From Flectobacillus roseus (GTDB lineage Bacteria > Bacteroidota > Bacteroidia > Cytophagales > Spirosomataceae), in assembly GCF_030056665.1 (NCBI RefSeq), contig NZ_JASHIG010000025.1: DNA of 64,000 nt. One strand, written 5' to 3'. Both the position numbers and the translations under genes were made by a program. The notes beneath the pieces were generated by a model, which was not told where the DNA came from, did no database searches, and saw nothing but the letters and a program-made list of their open reading frames with translations. This document shows, in pieces, positions 36,801 through 45,827 of the stretch (position 1 is the stretch's first letter; each line of letters starts with the position of its first letter).

Positions 36801-37370
36801 TTAGAGACATTTGAAAATACCCAAAGTTATATTCAAAGTACCCAAAAAGTATATCGAGTTTTTAAGAAAAGAGTTCAAGCCAACACAGAAGTGGCATTAG
36901 ATTTCAACAAGTTTGAGGCAGAAGCACTTGTTTTTGCCTTGCCAGCAAGTAGTTTACAACCACCTTTTGATTTAAAAACTACGACAACCTACAAGGCTGC
37001 CGAAGCCAAAGGAATAGGAGAGGGGATTCAAAAAATGGCTTTCTTAGGCAAAGAACGTATGAGTATTGTCAAAAAAGGGCAAAATGCAATTCAATGGACT
37101 ATCTCTACGGGAGTCGCAGATACGTATTCATTAACCATCAAATATCATAATCCTAGCTCGGAAACTGTCTATAGCAAACTAAGCATTAGTCTGGTAGATG
37201 GCACCATAATCAAGAGCAAAGAAACGATTGCATTAGCGCCAACCAAAGCAGGCAAATGGAACTACGTAAGTACCACAACAGGTACGATGATTAATGCAGG
37301 AAAATATCATGTAGTACTAGAATTAGATCAAGTTGGAGAACTGCACTTAGACGCCTTGGACATCCAATAG
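33885..37370 (+). CDS. GH2-family glycosidase with malectin and C-terminal carbohydrate-binding domains
   Basis: 1161 residues, signal peptide about 1-23. The N-terminal GH2 sugar-binding domain (HNWDQYEGYRR, AYWYRKSF-like AWYRKSF, IWLNGKLLGTHAGG) and an immunoglobulin-like domain precede the TIM barrel. Acid/base is E435 in WGLENES and nucleophile E503 in VGEYGAW. A malectin-like domain (YRVNCGGDYYTD to about residue 890) and a C-terminal CBM6/35-like beta-sandwich follow. GH2 covers beta-galactosidase, beta-glucuronidase and relatives; specificity cannot be read. It has its own promoter region and precedes SSS symporter 2. Confidence 0.88.
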   Translation: MFTRSRYCTILILFLGFLFSAKAQRQDISLNDNWLTTVHESNIHAYDGFEKSTFSTQSWKSVQVPHNWDQYEGYRRLTHGNKHGYAWYRKSFTVNSTNKNKRYFLYFEGVGSYATIWLNGKLLGTHAGGRTTFQLDASNYILLNNQENILAVRADHPAEIQDLPWVCGGCSTERGFSEGSQPMGIFRPVHLLITEPIRIAPFGIHIWNDTTVSAQKAQLYGSVEIQNLSNKQSAIKVVHELRNQDNQLIFSNNNTIYLSEKTTQNIPIAFPIITNPKLWSPEQPYLYQLVTKVYEKGKLVDVQKTAYGIRSIKWLKKSNGQKQLLVNGKPFFINGIAEYEHLLGNSHAFSAEQIKTRVGMVKAAGFNAFRDAHQPHNLRYQEYWDKDGILWWPQMAAHIWYDTPAFRENFKTLLKDWIKERRNSPSIILWGLENESTLPEDFAKECTQIIRELDPTASIQRLVTTCNGGKGTDWDVPQNWTGTYGGDPAKYAEDLERQVLVGEYGAWRTVDLHQEKPMAGAFSEEAIGELMQLKLRLAEAAKQNSVGHFFWLLTSHDNPGRVQSGEALRELDRIGPVNYKGLLTPWEEPADIFYLFRATYAPTKTQPMVYIVSHTWPDRWTQTGIKSGIKVYSNCEEVELFNDLNISLGKQKRGKEGVFIWNNVPIQYNMLIAKGYVNGNKVAEDVVQLHHLPTAPAWSAQKQQTKNLVVNSPQKHYLYRVNCGGDYYTDKNKSLWLADQAKTPQNKWGYLSWANDFEGIPKAYASQRRTFDPITNTADDELFQSFRYGRDKLSYQFTLPDGQYEVELYFIEPWHGTGGGYDYSGWRLFDVAFNGNTVLKNLDIWKEVGHDAVLKKTIPFQVKGGKLNISFPQIASGQAIISAIAIASTEKKNTFTASSNTLITSTKTIKTWLDTGKALFKDSQENYVSLPAVLYGAEYLFSEKNEKLYKLALNEIGDIYVGIDSSKALPKALETFENTQSYIQSTQKVYRVFKKRVQANTEVALDFNKFEAEALVFALPASSLQPPFDLKTTTTYKAAEAKGIGEGIQKMAFLGKERMSIVKKGQNAIQWTISTGVADTYSLTIKYHNPSSETVYSKLSISLVDGTIIKSKETIALAPTKAGKWNYVSTTTGTMINAGKYHVVLELDQVGELHLDALDIQ

Positions 37371-37434
37371 TATTTATGATAATATTGTACAATTTAATAT
37401 AAAAATACTATAAATTTTACTAGATAAAGTACTA

Positions 37435-37442
37435 TAATTTTG
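37435..37442 (+). promoter_or_regulatory. Candidate -7 box upstream of second SSS gene
   Basis: TAATTTTG about 95 bp before the start codon fits TAnnTTTG. A palindromic ATTGTACAAT lies upstream at 37384-37393. Confidence 0.35.
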
Positions 37443-37536
37443 TATCAGCCTCCAAGGGAAGTTTGAGAAAAAGAAGCGTGGAGCGTTAGTGACATAGTGA
37501 GACCTTTTAACTTTATGAAAATAATCTCAATACACT

Positions 37537-39099
37537 ATGAACCACCAAAGCTTACCGCTTGTGGATATCTCTCTGATTATCATCTATTTATTGGGAATGA
37601 TAGCAGTAGGATACCATTTTTCGAAAAAGAACCAAAACGCAGAACAATTTACCAAGGCATCGGGTAGTATACCGGGCTGGGCAATAGGCGCCTCGATATA
37701 TGCCACTTTTTTAAGTAGTAATACTTTTTTGGGTGTTCCGGGCAAGGCTTACTCAGGCAATTGGAATGCTTTTGTATTTAGTTTGTCTATGCCTTTGGCG
37801 GCTTGGGTAGCTTCCAAATATTTTATACCATTTTATCGAGGAACAGGTGAAATTTCAGCCTATACTAATCTCGAAAAAAGATTTGGAGTATGGGCAAGAA
37901 CGTACGCTGTCATTTGCTTTTTGCTAACACAACTAGCCCGAATGGGGTCTATTTTTTTCGGTATAGCCCTCAGTTTGCAAGCACTAACAGGCTATTCGAT
38001 GGAAACGATTATGTGGGTGATGGGTATTTGTATCATCGTATATACCGTCTTGGGAGGCATCGAAGCTGTGATTTGGACAGAAGTAGCGCAGGCATTTATC
38101 AAAACTTTTGGTGCTTTACTGATTTTATTTCTCATCGTAAAGGATATGCCTGAGGGCTCGCGACAAGTTATCGAAATAGGTAACTTAAAAAATAAATTTA
38201 GCCTAGGCTCCATGAATTGGGATTTTACCAGTTCAACTTTTTGGGTGGTTTTGTTTTATGGATTTTTGATAAACCTGAACAATTTTGGTATGGACCAAAA
38301 TTATATTCAGCGCTATCACACCACCACCTCAGAAAGCGAAGCCAGAAAATCATTATGGATGTGCGTTTGGATGTATATACCAGCATCTTTACTTTTTTTC
38401 ATCATTGGTTCAAGTTTATATGCCTATTATGAGGTTCATCCTGAATTATTGAACCAACTCAAATTTGAAGTTGTCAAAGCTAAATTTCCTAATCTGAGTT
38501 CTTCTGAGTTAATAGCTCAAGCGGCTCAACTCAAAGTAGAAGATTATGGCGATAAGGTAATGCCACATTTTATGGTTCACAAAATTCCAGTAGGATTGAT
38601 GGGAATCATTATTTCGGCATTGTTGTCTGCGGCCATGAGCACGATTAGTTCTGGTATGAACGCCTCAGCAACAGTGTTTTCGATAGACATTTACCAACGA
38701 TATTTTGTCAAAGATATAAGCGACAAAAGTAGCTTACGTATATTACATACGTCAACGATTATTTTTGGTTTTTTAGGACTCGCTTCGGGTATGGCTATGA
38801 TTGGTGTCAAAAGTATTTTGGATATATGGTGGCAACTTTCAGGACTTTTTGCCGCAGGTATGCTAGGGCTATTTTTGTTAGGGTTATTTAGTAAAAAAGC
38901 CACCAACCAAGCAGCCATTATTGCCACATTAATAGGATTGGTGGTCATTTGTTGGATTACATTTTCTGACATCTTACCATCCGAATATGATGGATTAAAA
39001 AGTCATTTACATAAAAATATGAGCATTGTAATTGGTACAGTTACCCTATTTATTTCGGGTGTTATTGCTACTAGGTTATTGTCAAAAAATAGCTCATAA
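37537..39099 (+). CDS. Sodium:solute symporter (SSS family) 2
   Basis: 520 residues, about 13 transmembrane helices. Family motifs are FTKASGSIPGWAIGASIYATFLSSNTFLGVPGKAY, MDQNYIQRYHT and MSTISSGMNASATV. It is similar in layout to the 29093 symporter but diverged, so the two may take up different sugars or sugar acids. The aldolase gene follows 34 bp later, linking uptake and cytoplasmic breakdown. Confidence 0.9.
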   Translation: MNHQSLPLVDISLIIIYLLGMIAVGYHFSKKNQNAEQFTKASGSIPGWAIGASIYATFLSSNTFLGVPGKAYSGNWNAFVFSLSMPLAAWVASKYFIPFYRGTGEISAYTNLEKRFGVWARTYAVICFLLTQLARMGSIFFGIALSLQALTGYSMETIMWVMGICIIVYTVLGGIEAVIWTEVAQAFIKTFGALLILFLIVKDMPEGSRQVIEIGNLKNKFSLGSMNWDFTSSTFWVVLFYGFLINLNNFGMDQNYIQRYHTTTSESEARKSLWMCVWMYIPASLLFFIIGSSLYAYYEVHPELLNQLKFEVVKAKFPNLSSSELIAQAAQLKVEDYGDKVMPHFMVHKIPVGLMGIIISALLSAAMSTISSGMNASATVFSIDIYQRYFVKDISDKSSLRILHTSTIIFGFLGLASGMAMIGVKSILDIWWQLSGLFAAGMLGLFLLGLFSKKATNQAAIIATLIGLVVICWITFSDILPSEYDGLKSHLHKNMSIVIGTVTLFISGVIATRLLSKNSS

Positions 39100-39133
39100 T
39101 CAAAACCTTAGCTTTTTCACTTCCTCTAGAGTT

Positions 39134-40066
39134 ATGATTACTACCAAAAAAGGGTTTATTCCAGTAATGTTAACGCCATTCCATGAAAATGGTGAAATAG
39201 ATTTAGAAGGTCTTGGTCGACTGACAGAGTTGTACGTAGAAGCAGGTGCAAGTGGATTATTTGCCAATTGTTTATCGAGTGAAATGTTTGAACTTACTGA
39301 AAATGAACGACTTCAAGTAATCAAGCAAACCATAAAAAGTGCGTCGGGACTACCTGTTGTAGCCACAGGAAGTTTTGGTAAAAGCATACAAGAGCAAGCA
39401 GATTTTGTCAAAAAAGTATATGATACTGGCGCTGATGCAGTGATTATCCTGGCAAACGCCATTGCCGAAAGTCATGAAACTGACGAGGTTTTTGAAGACA
39501 GAATGATGGCTTTATTAGACTTAACTGAAAACATTCCCCTAGGGCTTTACGAATGTCCTGTACCTTATAAGCGTTTGGTTTCAGCGGATATATTGTCGAG
39601 GCTAAGTCGCACAGGAAGAGTTATTTATCATAAAGATACCTGCTTGGATATTGAGCAAATCAAGGCTAAAATCAAAGCTACAGAAGGGCAAAATTTTGGA
39701 CTTTATGATGCTTATATGGTTCATGCTGTGGATTCACTAAAAGCAGGAAGTGCAGGATTATCCTGTATTCAAGGCAATTATTTTCCAGAGCTAATAGTTT
39801 GGTTATGTGACAATTACAACAAAGAAGAGCTTTTGGAGGAAATCCAAAAAGTACAGGACTTTTTAGTAAAACAAATGGATGTGATGCACCATGTTTATCC
39901 AACTGCTTCAAAGTTATTTTTACAGAAAAGAAAATTTCCAATTTCGACATTTACACGACGTAACGTAGGGAAGATAAGCCCTTCTGTCGCCAGCGATATT
40001 GAGACTTTGTATATGGCATACAAGGACTTACAAGATGCTATACCTTTACAGGAGATAGTTTGTTAA
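39134..40066 (+). CDS. DapA/NanA-family (beta/alpha)8 aldolase or lyase
   Basis: 310 residues from ATG at 39134; the longer frame from 39032 overlaps the symporter gene and is not needed. The Schiff-base lysine is K167 in VIYHKD and the catalytic tyrosine Y139 in GLYECPVPY. The usual GTTGE substrate loop is CLSSE (about 46-50), which changes the carboxylate-binding pocket, so dihydrodipicolinate synthase activity is unlikely. Class I aldolases of this family cleave 2-keto-3-deoxy sugar acids or N-acylneuraminate. In this locus a keto-deoxy acid from a pectic or fucose-type sugar is a reasonable substrate (inference). A strong terminator follows. Confidence 0.85.
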   Translation: MITTKKGFIPVMLTPFHENGEIDLEGLGRLTELYVEAGASGLFANCLSSEMFELTENERLQVIKQTIKSASGLPVVATGSFGKSIQEQADFVKKVYDTGADAVIILANAIAESHETDEVFEDRMMALLDLTENIPLGLYECPVPYKRLVSADILSRLSRTGRVIYHKDTCLDIEQIKAKIKATEGQNFGLYDAYMVHAVDSLKAGSAGLSCIQGNYFPELIVWLCDNYNKEELLEEIQKVQDFLVKQMDVMHHVYPTASKLFLQKRKFPISTFTRRNVGKISPSVASDIETLYMAYKDLQDAIPLQEIVC

Positions 40067-40081
40067 TTAATTTGGGATGGA

Positions 40082-40112
40082 ATCCCCCGCAATAGTTTTA
40101 CTAGCGGGGGAT
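40082..40112 (+). terminator. Rho-independent terminator
   Basis: ATCCCCCGC (40082-40090) pairs with GCGGGGGAT (40104-40112), followed by a T run. Ends the symporter/aldolase transcript. Confidence 0.9.
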
Positions 40113-40280
40113 TTTTTTGGGGCTATGAGGATTGAATAATTGTGAGTTAGTGCTGTACGAAGGATTCTAAAACTGTCTATTTCGGATATATAATCTTCTA
40201 TATTTTATGAAAAATAAAGGCATTTTATTTTATTTCCGAAATCAGAAATCCCAAATCTGAAATAGTTCGAAAGTCATCTG

Positions 40281-41150
40281 CTATTTCTTATGATATTTCC
40301 GCTTGTACTCCAGCGGAGTAATACCCATTACTTTTTTGAAATGCCTGTAAAAGTTTGACACATTGTTGAATCCACAATCAAAGCATATGACTTCGGTAGG
40401 TAGTTTATCCTCGACCAAAGCCCTACAAGCGTGTGAAATACGGATTTCAATCAAGAAATCATAGTAGGTCTTTTTAGTCATGAGCTTAAAGTAACGACAA
40501 AAAGAAGTGACGCTCAAGTTACTAATCGCTGCAATTTCTTCAAGGGTGATATCCTTTTTATAGTTCATCAAAGTATAATTACACACCTTATTCAATCGCA
40601 GCGTATCCGACTCGTTCGATTGGTAAAAAGCTTGTCCACCAGCAATAGTCTCAAACTCATCACTTTCGGCCAAGAGATGTAGTATTGAAATAAGCAAAGA
40701 GATACGCTCTAAGTTTTTAGCTTGTGCAATTTTGATCATTAGCTCTGTCAGCCTCTCACGAGTTTCCCCAATAATAACCATACCGCTTTTGGCCTTCTCA
40801 TACAATTTTGGAAGCAAATATGCTTCTGGTAAACCCAGCAAATATTTACCTAAACAATCAGGCAAAAATTGTATAACCACCGCCTCAACATCGAGATCAT
40901 TATCTGGATAAAAATACTCTTCTTTACAACGCCAAGTATGGGGTAAGTTTTCGCCCACCAACACAATCTCACCATGCGAAAAGTTGCTGATATTATCACC
41001 AATAAAACGAACCCCTTCGCCTCTGATAATGTAATGCAGCTCTAGTTCAGGGTGGTAATGCCAGATACCTCCAAAGTTAGGTCTAACGTCGTGTCGGACA
41101 CTAAAGGAGCTTTCTAGCTTAACAGGAACTTTCTGGAAAAGTGGTTTCAT
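40281..41150 (-). CDS. AraC-family transcriptional regulator with cupin sensor
   Basis: 289 residues. An N-terminal cupin-type sugar-sensing domain (GGIWHYHPELELHYIIRGEG, GEIVLVGENLPHTW) is followed by two helix-turn-helix motifs: ITLEEIAAISNLSVTSFCRYFK and TEVICFDCGFNNVSNFYRHFKKVMGITPLEYKRKY. It is divergent from the DUF3826/SusC/SusD genes and convergent to the aldolase gene. Likely it activates the locus in response to a released sugar. A TTTTGTACAATA box lies 75 bp upstream of its start. Confidence 0.93.
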   Translation of the reverse strand: MKPLFQKVPVKLESSFSVRHDVRPNFGGIWHYHPELELHYIIRGEGVRFIGDNISNFSHGEIVLVGENLPHTWRCKEEYFYPDNDLDVEAVVIQFLPDCLGKYLLGLPEAYLLPKLYEKAKSGMVIIGETRERLTELMIKIAQAKNLERISLLISILHLLAESDEFETIAGGQAFYQSNESDTLRLNKVCNYTLMNYKKDITLEEIAAISNLSVTSFCRYFKLMTKKTYYDFLIEIRISHACRALVEDKLPTEVICFDCGFNNVSNFYRHFKKVMGITPLEYKRKYHKK

Positions 41151-41727
41151 AACTCAATATTATCAAAAAAATAGGACTATTCTTTTATTTCTACTTTCTC
41201 TAAAAAACGTTCTACTATCAAAAATTTTGTACAATATATTCAAATATGATGATTCCAATTTATTATATGACAATATTCTACACTAAGTTGGTAAAAAAAT
41301 GCATAAAAATAGGACTTTATATAGTGAAATTTGAATCGTAGAAACAACACAATTTTACTTGTATAAAAGAATATTACCAAATTATATAACTAACGTAATA
41401 TAAAAAAAGTATAAAGTTGTCATTCTCTGCCTTGGCGATAAAACACAAATCACTAAAAATCAGTATATTACAAACAAAAGAACTTAGAAAATCAATTACA
41501 CTATGTGTCATAATAACACTAATAGGAGTTCGCAAAAAATAGGTTTTGAACAAGTTGAAAAGAATTCCATGATATTATGATAAAAGACTATAATAGATTG
41601 TCTTAAAAAACTTGAAAATCATAATATTTTACCAAAAAGTATTGCTAATAAATCATAATCTCTCTGGAGGCAGAAAAGTGTAAAAGAAAAATTTCAATAC
41701 CAACATAACAGATAAATGTACCTTATA
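41151..41727. other. Divergent regulatory region araC/DUF3826-susC
   Basis: About 575 bp, very AT-rich, no gene. It contains TTTTGTACAATA at 41225-41236, identical to the two boxes upstream of the GH2 gene. Promoters for both flanking units must lie here but cannot be fixed by eye. Confidence 0.5.
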
Positions 41728-42435
41728 ATGTTCCAATTCCGATTACTCTCGATCACCGCTTTATTACTAGGATTTGTGTTATTGGGAAATGCACAAAATG
41801 CTCAAGATATATCTGCAAAAGAAGCTGCTTACACCAAGACTATTACAGATAGAGCTGATAAGATTGTACAGAAGCTTGATATGAAAAAAGAAAAGAAAGC
41901 ACTCAAGGTAAGAGACTTAATTGCCAATCAATATCGTAATCTCAACGACATTCACGAGCAAAAAAAGAATAGCATCTTAGCGCTCAAAGGCAATACCTCA
42001 TTGAATAAGGAACAGCTTGCAGCAGAAATTCAGAAGGTAGAACAAAAAACAGAAGTTGATCAAACTACCTTGCACGAAAAGTATATCAAATCTCTTTCTA
42101 AGCAACTGTCTGACACACAAGTTGAAGCAGTAAAAGATGGCATGACTTACAATGTATTACCTAACACTTACAAAGCTTATCAAGAGATGCTTCCTGATTT
42201 GACAAAAGAGCAAAAGAAGCAAATTTTGGATTATTTAACTGAAGCAAGAGAACATGCTATGGATGCCGAAACCTCTGAAAAGAAACATGCTTGGTTTGGC
42301 AAATACAAAGGTAAAATCAACAATTATCTTTCAGCGCAAGGAGTAGATATGAAAAAAGCAGGGCAGGAGTGGGAGAAAAAAATTAAGGCAGCCGAATCAG
42401 CTAAAAAAGAAGCAAACAAAACCTCTGGACAATAA
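41728..42435 (+). CDS. DUF3826 secreted protein
   Basis: 235 residues if started at MFQFRLLS (41728); an ATG four codons upstream (41716) is also possible. Signal peptide about 1-22 ending in NAQ. The mature protein is helical and charged, with conserved DUF3826 features (VRDLIANQYRNLNDIHEQK, VKDGMTYNVLPNTYKAYQEMLPDLT). Members sit in pectin- and other PULs of Bacteroidota; their biochemical role is unknown. It immediately precedes susC and is probably co-transcribed. Confidence 0.75.
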   Translation: MFQFRLLSITALLLGFVLLGNAQNAQDISAKEAAYTKTITDRADKIVQKLDMKKEKKALKVRDLIANQYRNLNDIHEQKKNSILALKGNTSLNKEQLAAEIQKVEQKTEVDQTTLHEKYIKSLSKQLSDTQVEAVKDGMTYNVLPNTYKAYQEMLPDLTKEQKKQILDYLTEAREHAMDAETSEKKHAWFGKYKGKINNYLSAQGVDMKKAGQEWEKKIKAAESAKKEANKTSGQ

Positions 42436-42518
42436 TAATTAGGAAAACTCAAAGTAACTCGAACGAAAGTCGAAACGTACAAACACTATTTAGTACTCAA
42501 TTTAATGTAAGGAAAAAT

Positions 42519-45500
42519 ATGACATTTCATTTACAACCACAATTTGGCAAAGTTAAAGGCACTAAACTTACCTGTACTTTGCTATTAGCAGCCCAGTTCA
42601 TTGCGGGAGCTCCTTTTTTGGAGGCAGCTCAAGCTTCAAATCCTGCGTTGGGTTCTGCCGTTAAGACAAGTAAAGCCGACCACACAGTGACAGGTTCTGT
42701 AAAGGACAGTGAGGGTGCACCATTGGCAGGTGTAACAATTCGTATCAAAAACAGCAAAATAGGTACAACCACTAAGGCTGACGGTACATTTACACTTAAT
42801 GCGCCAACGGGTAAAGAAACGCTAATTATTAGCTCAATTGGTTATAAAACACAGGAAGTTACCCTTGCAGATCGTAAAATCGTTAATGTGATTTTGGATA
42901 GTGAAACTTCGTCTTTAGATGAAGTGGTAGTTGTAGGTTATGGTCAACAAAAGAAAATTCACTTAACAGGTGCAGTTGCTCAAATCGACATGAAGGCTAT
43001 CGAGGATCTTCCTGTAGGTAGTTTGTCAGCTGCTTTAGTAGCTCAACAACCAGGTGTTGGTGTATCGGGAGGTTTTGCTCGTCCAGGAGATCCTGCAACT
43101 ATTACTATTCGTAATCCATCCATGTTTTCAAAAGATGGTGGGACATTATCGCCATTAGTCGTGATAGATAACGTAATTCGTTCGTTTGACGATTTTAACA
43201 CGATGGATCAATCTGAAGTAGAAAATATTTCTATTTTGAAAGATGCAGCAGCAGCAATATATGGTGCACGTGGTGCCAATGGCGTTATTGTGGTTACTAC
43301 AAAAAGAGGTAAAACAGGAGCACCTAGATTTTCCTACAGTACTTCTATAGGTGTTTCTGATGCCAAATTGCCAAAAATGATGGATGGATACCAATTGGCA
43401 ACTTATCGTAACGATTATAATACAGGTACTACAAGCCCATCTGTATTGTATAGCCAAGATGAATTAGACTATTTTAAGACAAATAGTCAGTCATGGTTAG
43501 AACAAGCATGGAAATCTTCATATACTACACGACATGCCTTAAACGTGAGTGGTGGTACCGAAAAAGCTACCTACTTTGCCAGTGTTGCCTACAATCAACA
43601 AAACGGGAATTTTGATAAAATCAATTTTGATCGTTGGTCATTCCGTGCCAGTGCAGACGTAAAAGTATCAAAAAATGTAAAAGCTAGTTTAGGTCTATCG
43701 GGCGATGTTTCTACAAAAGACCGTTACTTATTGAAACAAGGTGGAACGAGTAATGAAAAAGATTTCCAGTCTCTTTTGTATGCAGCTCCATTCACTCCAG
43801 CTTATTATAATGGATTACCAGTAAGTTTATTAAGTAGTGGAGCCAATACAAACGAGAACTTCCATTTTTTCGAAGCACAAAAATCAAACAACTACTTGAT
43901 GTCTCGAGATAATGGACTAAATATCAATGCCTCGCTCGAATACGATGCACCATTCTTAAAAGGTTTAAAAGCAAGAGTTACCTATAACAGAAATATGGAA
44001 AACTCATTTGGTAAAGAGTTCGGTACTCGTTACAAGCTATATACCTTTACGATGCTTGGAGCCAACAAACACATTGTTGGAGGAGATGTAAGAAGTATTG
44101 CTACTGTATCAAATAGTAACCGTATTTACTACTCACCAAGTTACGGAGATTCATATCAATTGAATGGATATTTAACTTATGACAAGACATTCGGAAAGCA
44201 CTCCATTTCAGTATTAGGACTATTTGAACAAGGAGAAGCCTACTCTGATGGTATAACGTCCTACTTGGACAACCTAGTAGATAATGCACTAGATAACGCT
44301 GGATATGCTTTAGGTGGAACAGCCTCGGGTGCTGGTGTTGGTACTATTAGCGAATCTGAATCAGAGTCAGGACGTCTTTCTTTTGTAGGTCGTGTTAATT
44401 ACAACTATGCCAATAAGTATCTTGCTGAAGTATCAGTACGTCGTGATGCATCTACCAACTTTGCCCCTGAAAATCGTTGGGGAACCTTCCCTTCACTTTC
44501 ATTAGGTTGGGTTATTTCAGAAGAACCATTCTTCAAAGACAATGTACACTGGGTAGATCAATTAAAGTTCCGTGCTTCGGTAGGTCTAACTGGTATGGAT
44601 AATACAAGAGCGTACAACTGGTTACAAAGTTACAACCTAATTCAAACAGGTAACGGCCCAGTATTTGGAGGTAACTTAGATAGAGCAGGTATTTTCAGAT
44701 TAAAAAATGCCATGCCTAATCGTGACTTACAGTGGGATGATGCAACTAAGTTAAATGGTGGTATTGATGCTTCCTTCTTGAAGAATCGCATGAGCTTGAC
44801 ACTTGATGGTTTTTATGACTATCGTTACAATATGTTAACGACATTATCATCGTCGGTTCCATTAACAGTTGGTGCAGCATTACCTTCACAAAATTTCGGA
44901 ACTGTAGCTGCATTTGGTACGGAAATTTCATTAGGATGGACAGATCATATCAACAAGGACTGGTCTTACAAAGTACGTGGTTTCTTCTCATGGAGTGACA
45001 ACAAGCAAATTAAAGTTGACTATGACCAAGGCTTGAAAGGCACTTATCGTGATCCAAACGGACGTTCTACGGATATGGGCTTCTTAGGTCTAAAATCAAT
45101 GGGAATCTTACGTACTCAAGCTGACTTGGATGCTCTTTTAGAAAAAAATCCGAACTATACTATCTATGGTCAAAAACCAGCAGTTGGTATGATTTATTAT
45201 CAAGATGTAAGAGGTGCGAAATCTGCAACACCAGATGCAAACGGAAATTACTCTTACGCAGAAGCTGATGGTAAGATTGATGACAACGACTTACAATATT
45301 TAACAAATAAAAAAGACAATCACTTTGGCTTCGGTCTAAACTTTGCCACTACTTACAAAAAACTATCATTCTCTTTCAATCTAGGAGGTTCATTTGGTGG
45401 ACAAGATATTATGGAATCTGGCGCTAGAAGCTGGGGTACTTCAGCACAAGTCAACGCTATAACCAACCTTCCTGTTCATTTAGTTGACCACTGGACGGTA

Positions 45501-45791
45501 GACAACCCTAATGCAAAATACCCTGCTCCAATATACAGAGCTCAAAATGGATATGACTCAGATTTCTGGTTTGTTAGTTCATTTACATTAGCAGTAAGAA
45601 CACTCAATGTATCTTATGAACTTCCTCAAACATTAGCACAGAAACTCAACATCAATAGTGCAAGAGTTTACTTAACTGCAACTAACCCACTAAATCTTTA
45701 CAATCCGTATAGCTATAAATACTGGGGAAGTACATTTGATGTATATCCAACACTCAGCACATTCTCTCTTGGTCTTAATTTGAACTTATAA
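42519..45791 (+). CDS. SusC-type TonB-dependent outer-membrane transporter
   Basis: 1090 residues. An N-terminal signal region is followed by a carboxypeptidase-regulatory-like domain (VTGSVKDSEGAPLAGVTIRIK to about 125), a TonB box/plug start SLDEVVVVGYGQQKK, the plug domain (SILKDAAAAIYGARGANGVIVVTTKRG) and a 22-strand barrel ending in LGLNLNL. It imports oligosaccharides captured by the partner SusD across the outer membrane. The susD-like gene follows 36 bp downstream. Confidence 0.95.
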   Translation: MTFHLQPQFGKVKGTKLTCTLLLAAQFIAGAPFLEAAQASNPALGSAVKTSKADHTVTGSVKDSEGAPLAGVTIRIKNSKIGTTTKADGTFTLNAPTGKETLIISSIGYKTQEVTLADRKIVNVILDSETSSLDEVVVVGYGQQKKIHLTGAVAQIDMKAIEDLPVGSLSAALVAQQPGVGVSGGFARPGDPATITIRNPSMFSKDGGTLSPLVVIDNVIRSFDDFNTMDQSEVENISILKDAAAAIYGARGANGVIVVTTKRGKTGAPRFSYSTSIGVSDAKLPKMMDGYQLATYRNDYNTGTTSPSVLYSQDELDYFKTNSQSWLEQAWKSSYTTRHALNVSGGTEKATYFASVAYNQQNGNFDKINFDRWSFRASADVKVSKNVKASLGLSGDVSTKDRYLLKQGGTSNEKDFQSLLYAAPFTPAYYNGLPVSLLSSGANTNENFHFFEAQKSNNYLMSRDNGLNINASLEYDAPFLKGLKARVTYNRNMENSFGKEFGTRYKLYTFTMLGANKHIVGGDVRSIATVSNSNRIYYSPSYGDSYQLNGYLTYDKTFGKHSISVLGLFEQGEAYSDGITSYLDNLVDNALDNAGYALGGTASGAGVGTISESESESGRLSFVGRVNYNYANKYLAEVSVRRDASTNFAPENRWGTFPSLSLGWVISEEPFFKDNVHWVDQLKFRASVGLTGMDNTRAYNWLQSYNLIQTGNGPVFGGNLDRAGIFRLKNAMPNRDLQWDDATKLNGGIDASFLKNRMSLTLDGFYDYRYNMLTTLSSSVPLTVGAALPSQNFGTVAAFGTEISLGWTDHINKDWSYKVRGFFSWSDNKQIKVDYDQGLKGTYRDPNGRSTDMGFLGLKSMGILRTQADLDALLEKNPNYTIYGQKPAVGMIYYQDVRGAKSATPDANGNYSYAEADGKIDDNDLQYLTNKKDNHFGFGLNFATTYKKLSFSFNLGGSFGGQDIMESGARSWGTSAQVNAITNLPVHLVDHWTVDNPNAKYPAPIYRAQNGYDSDFWFVSSFTLAVRTLNVSYELPQTLAQKLNINSARVYLTATNPLNLYNPYSYKYWGSTFDVYPTLSTFSLGLNLNL

Positions 45792-45827
45792 TCAGCGGAA
45801 GTAAGGAACGAGAAAGTAATCTTAAAA

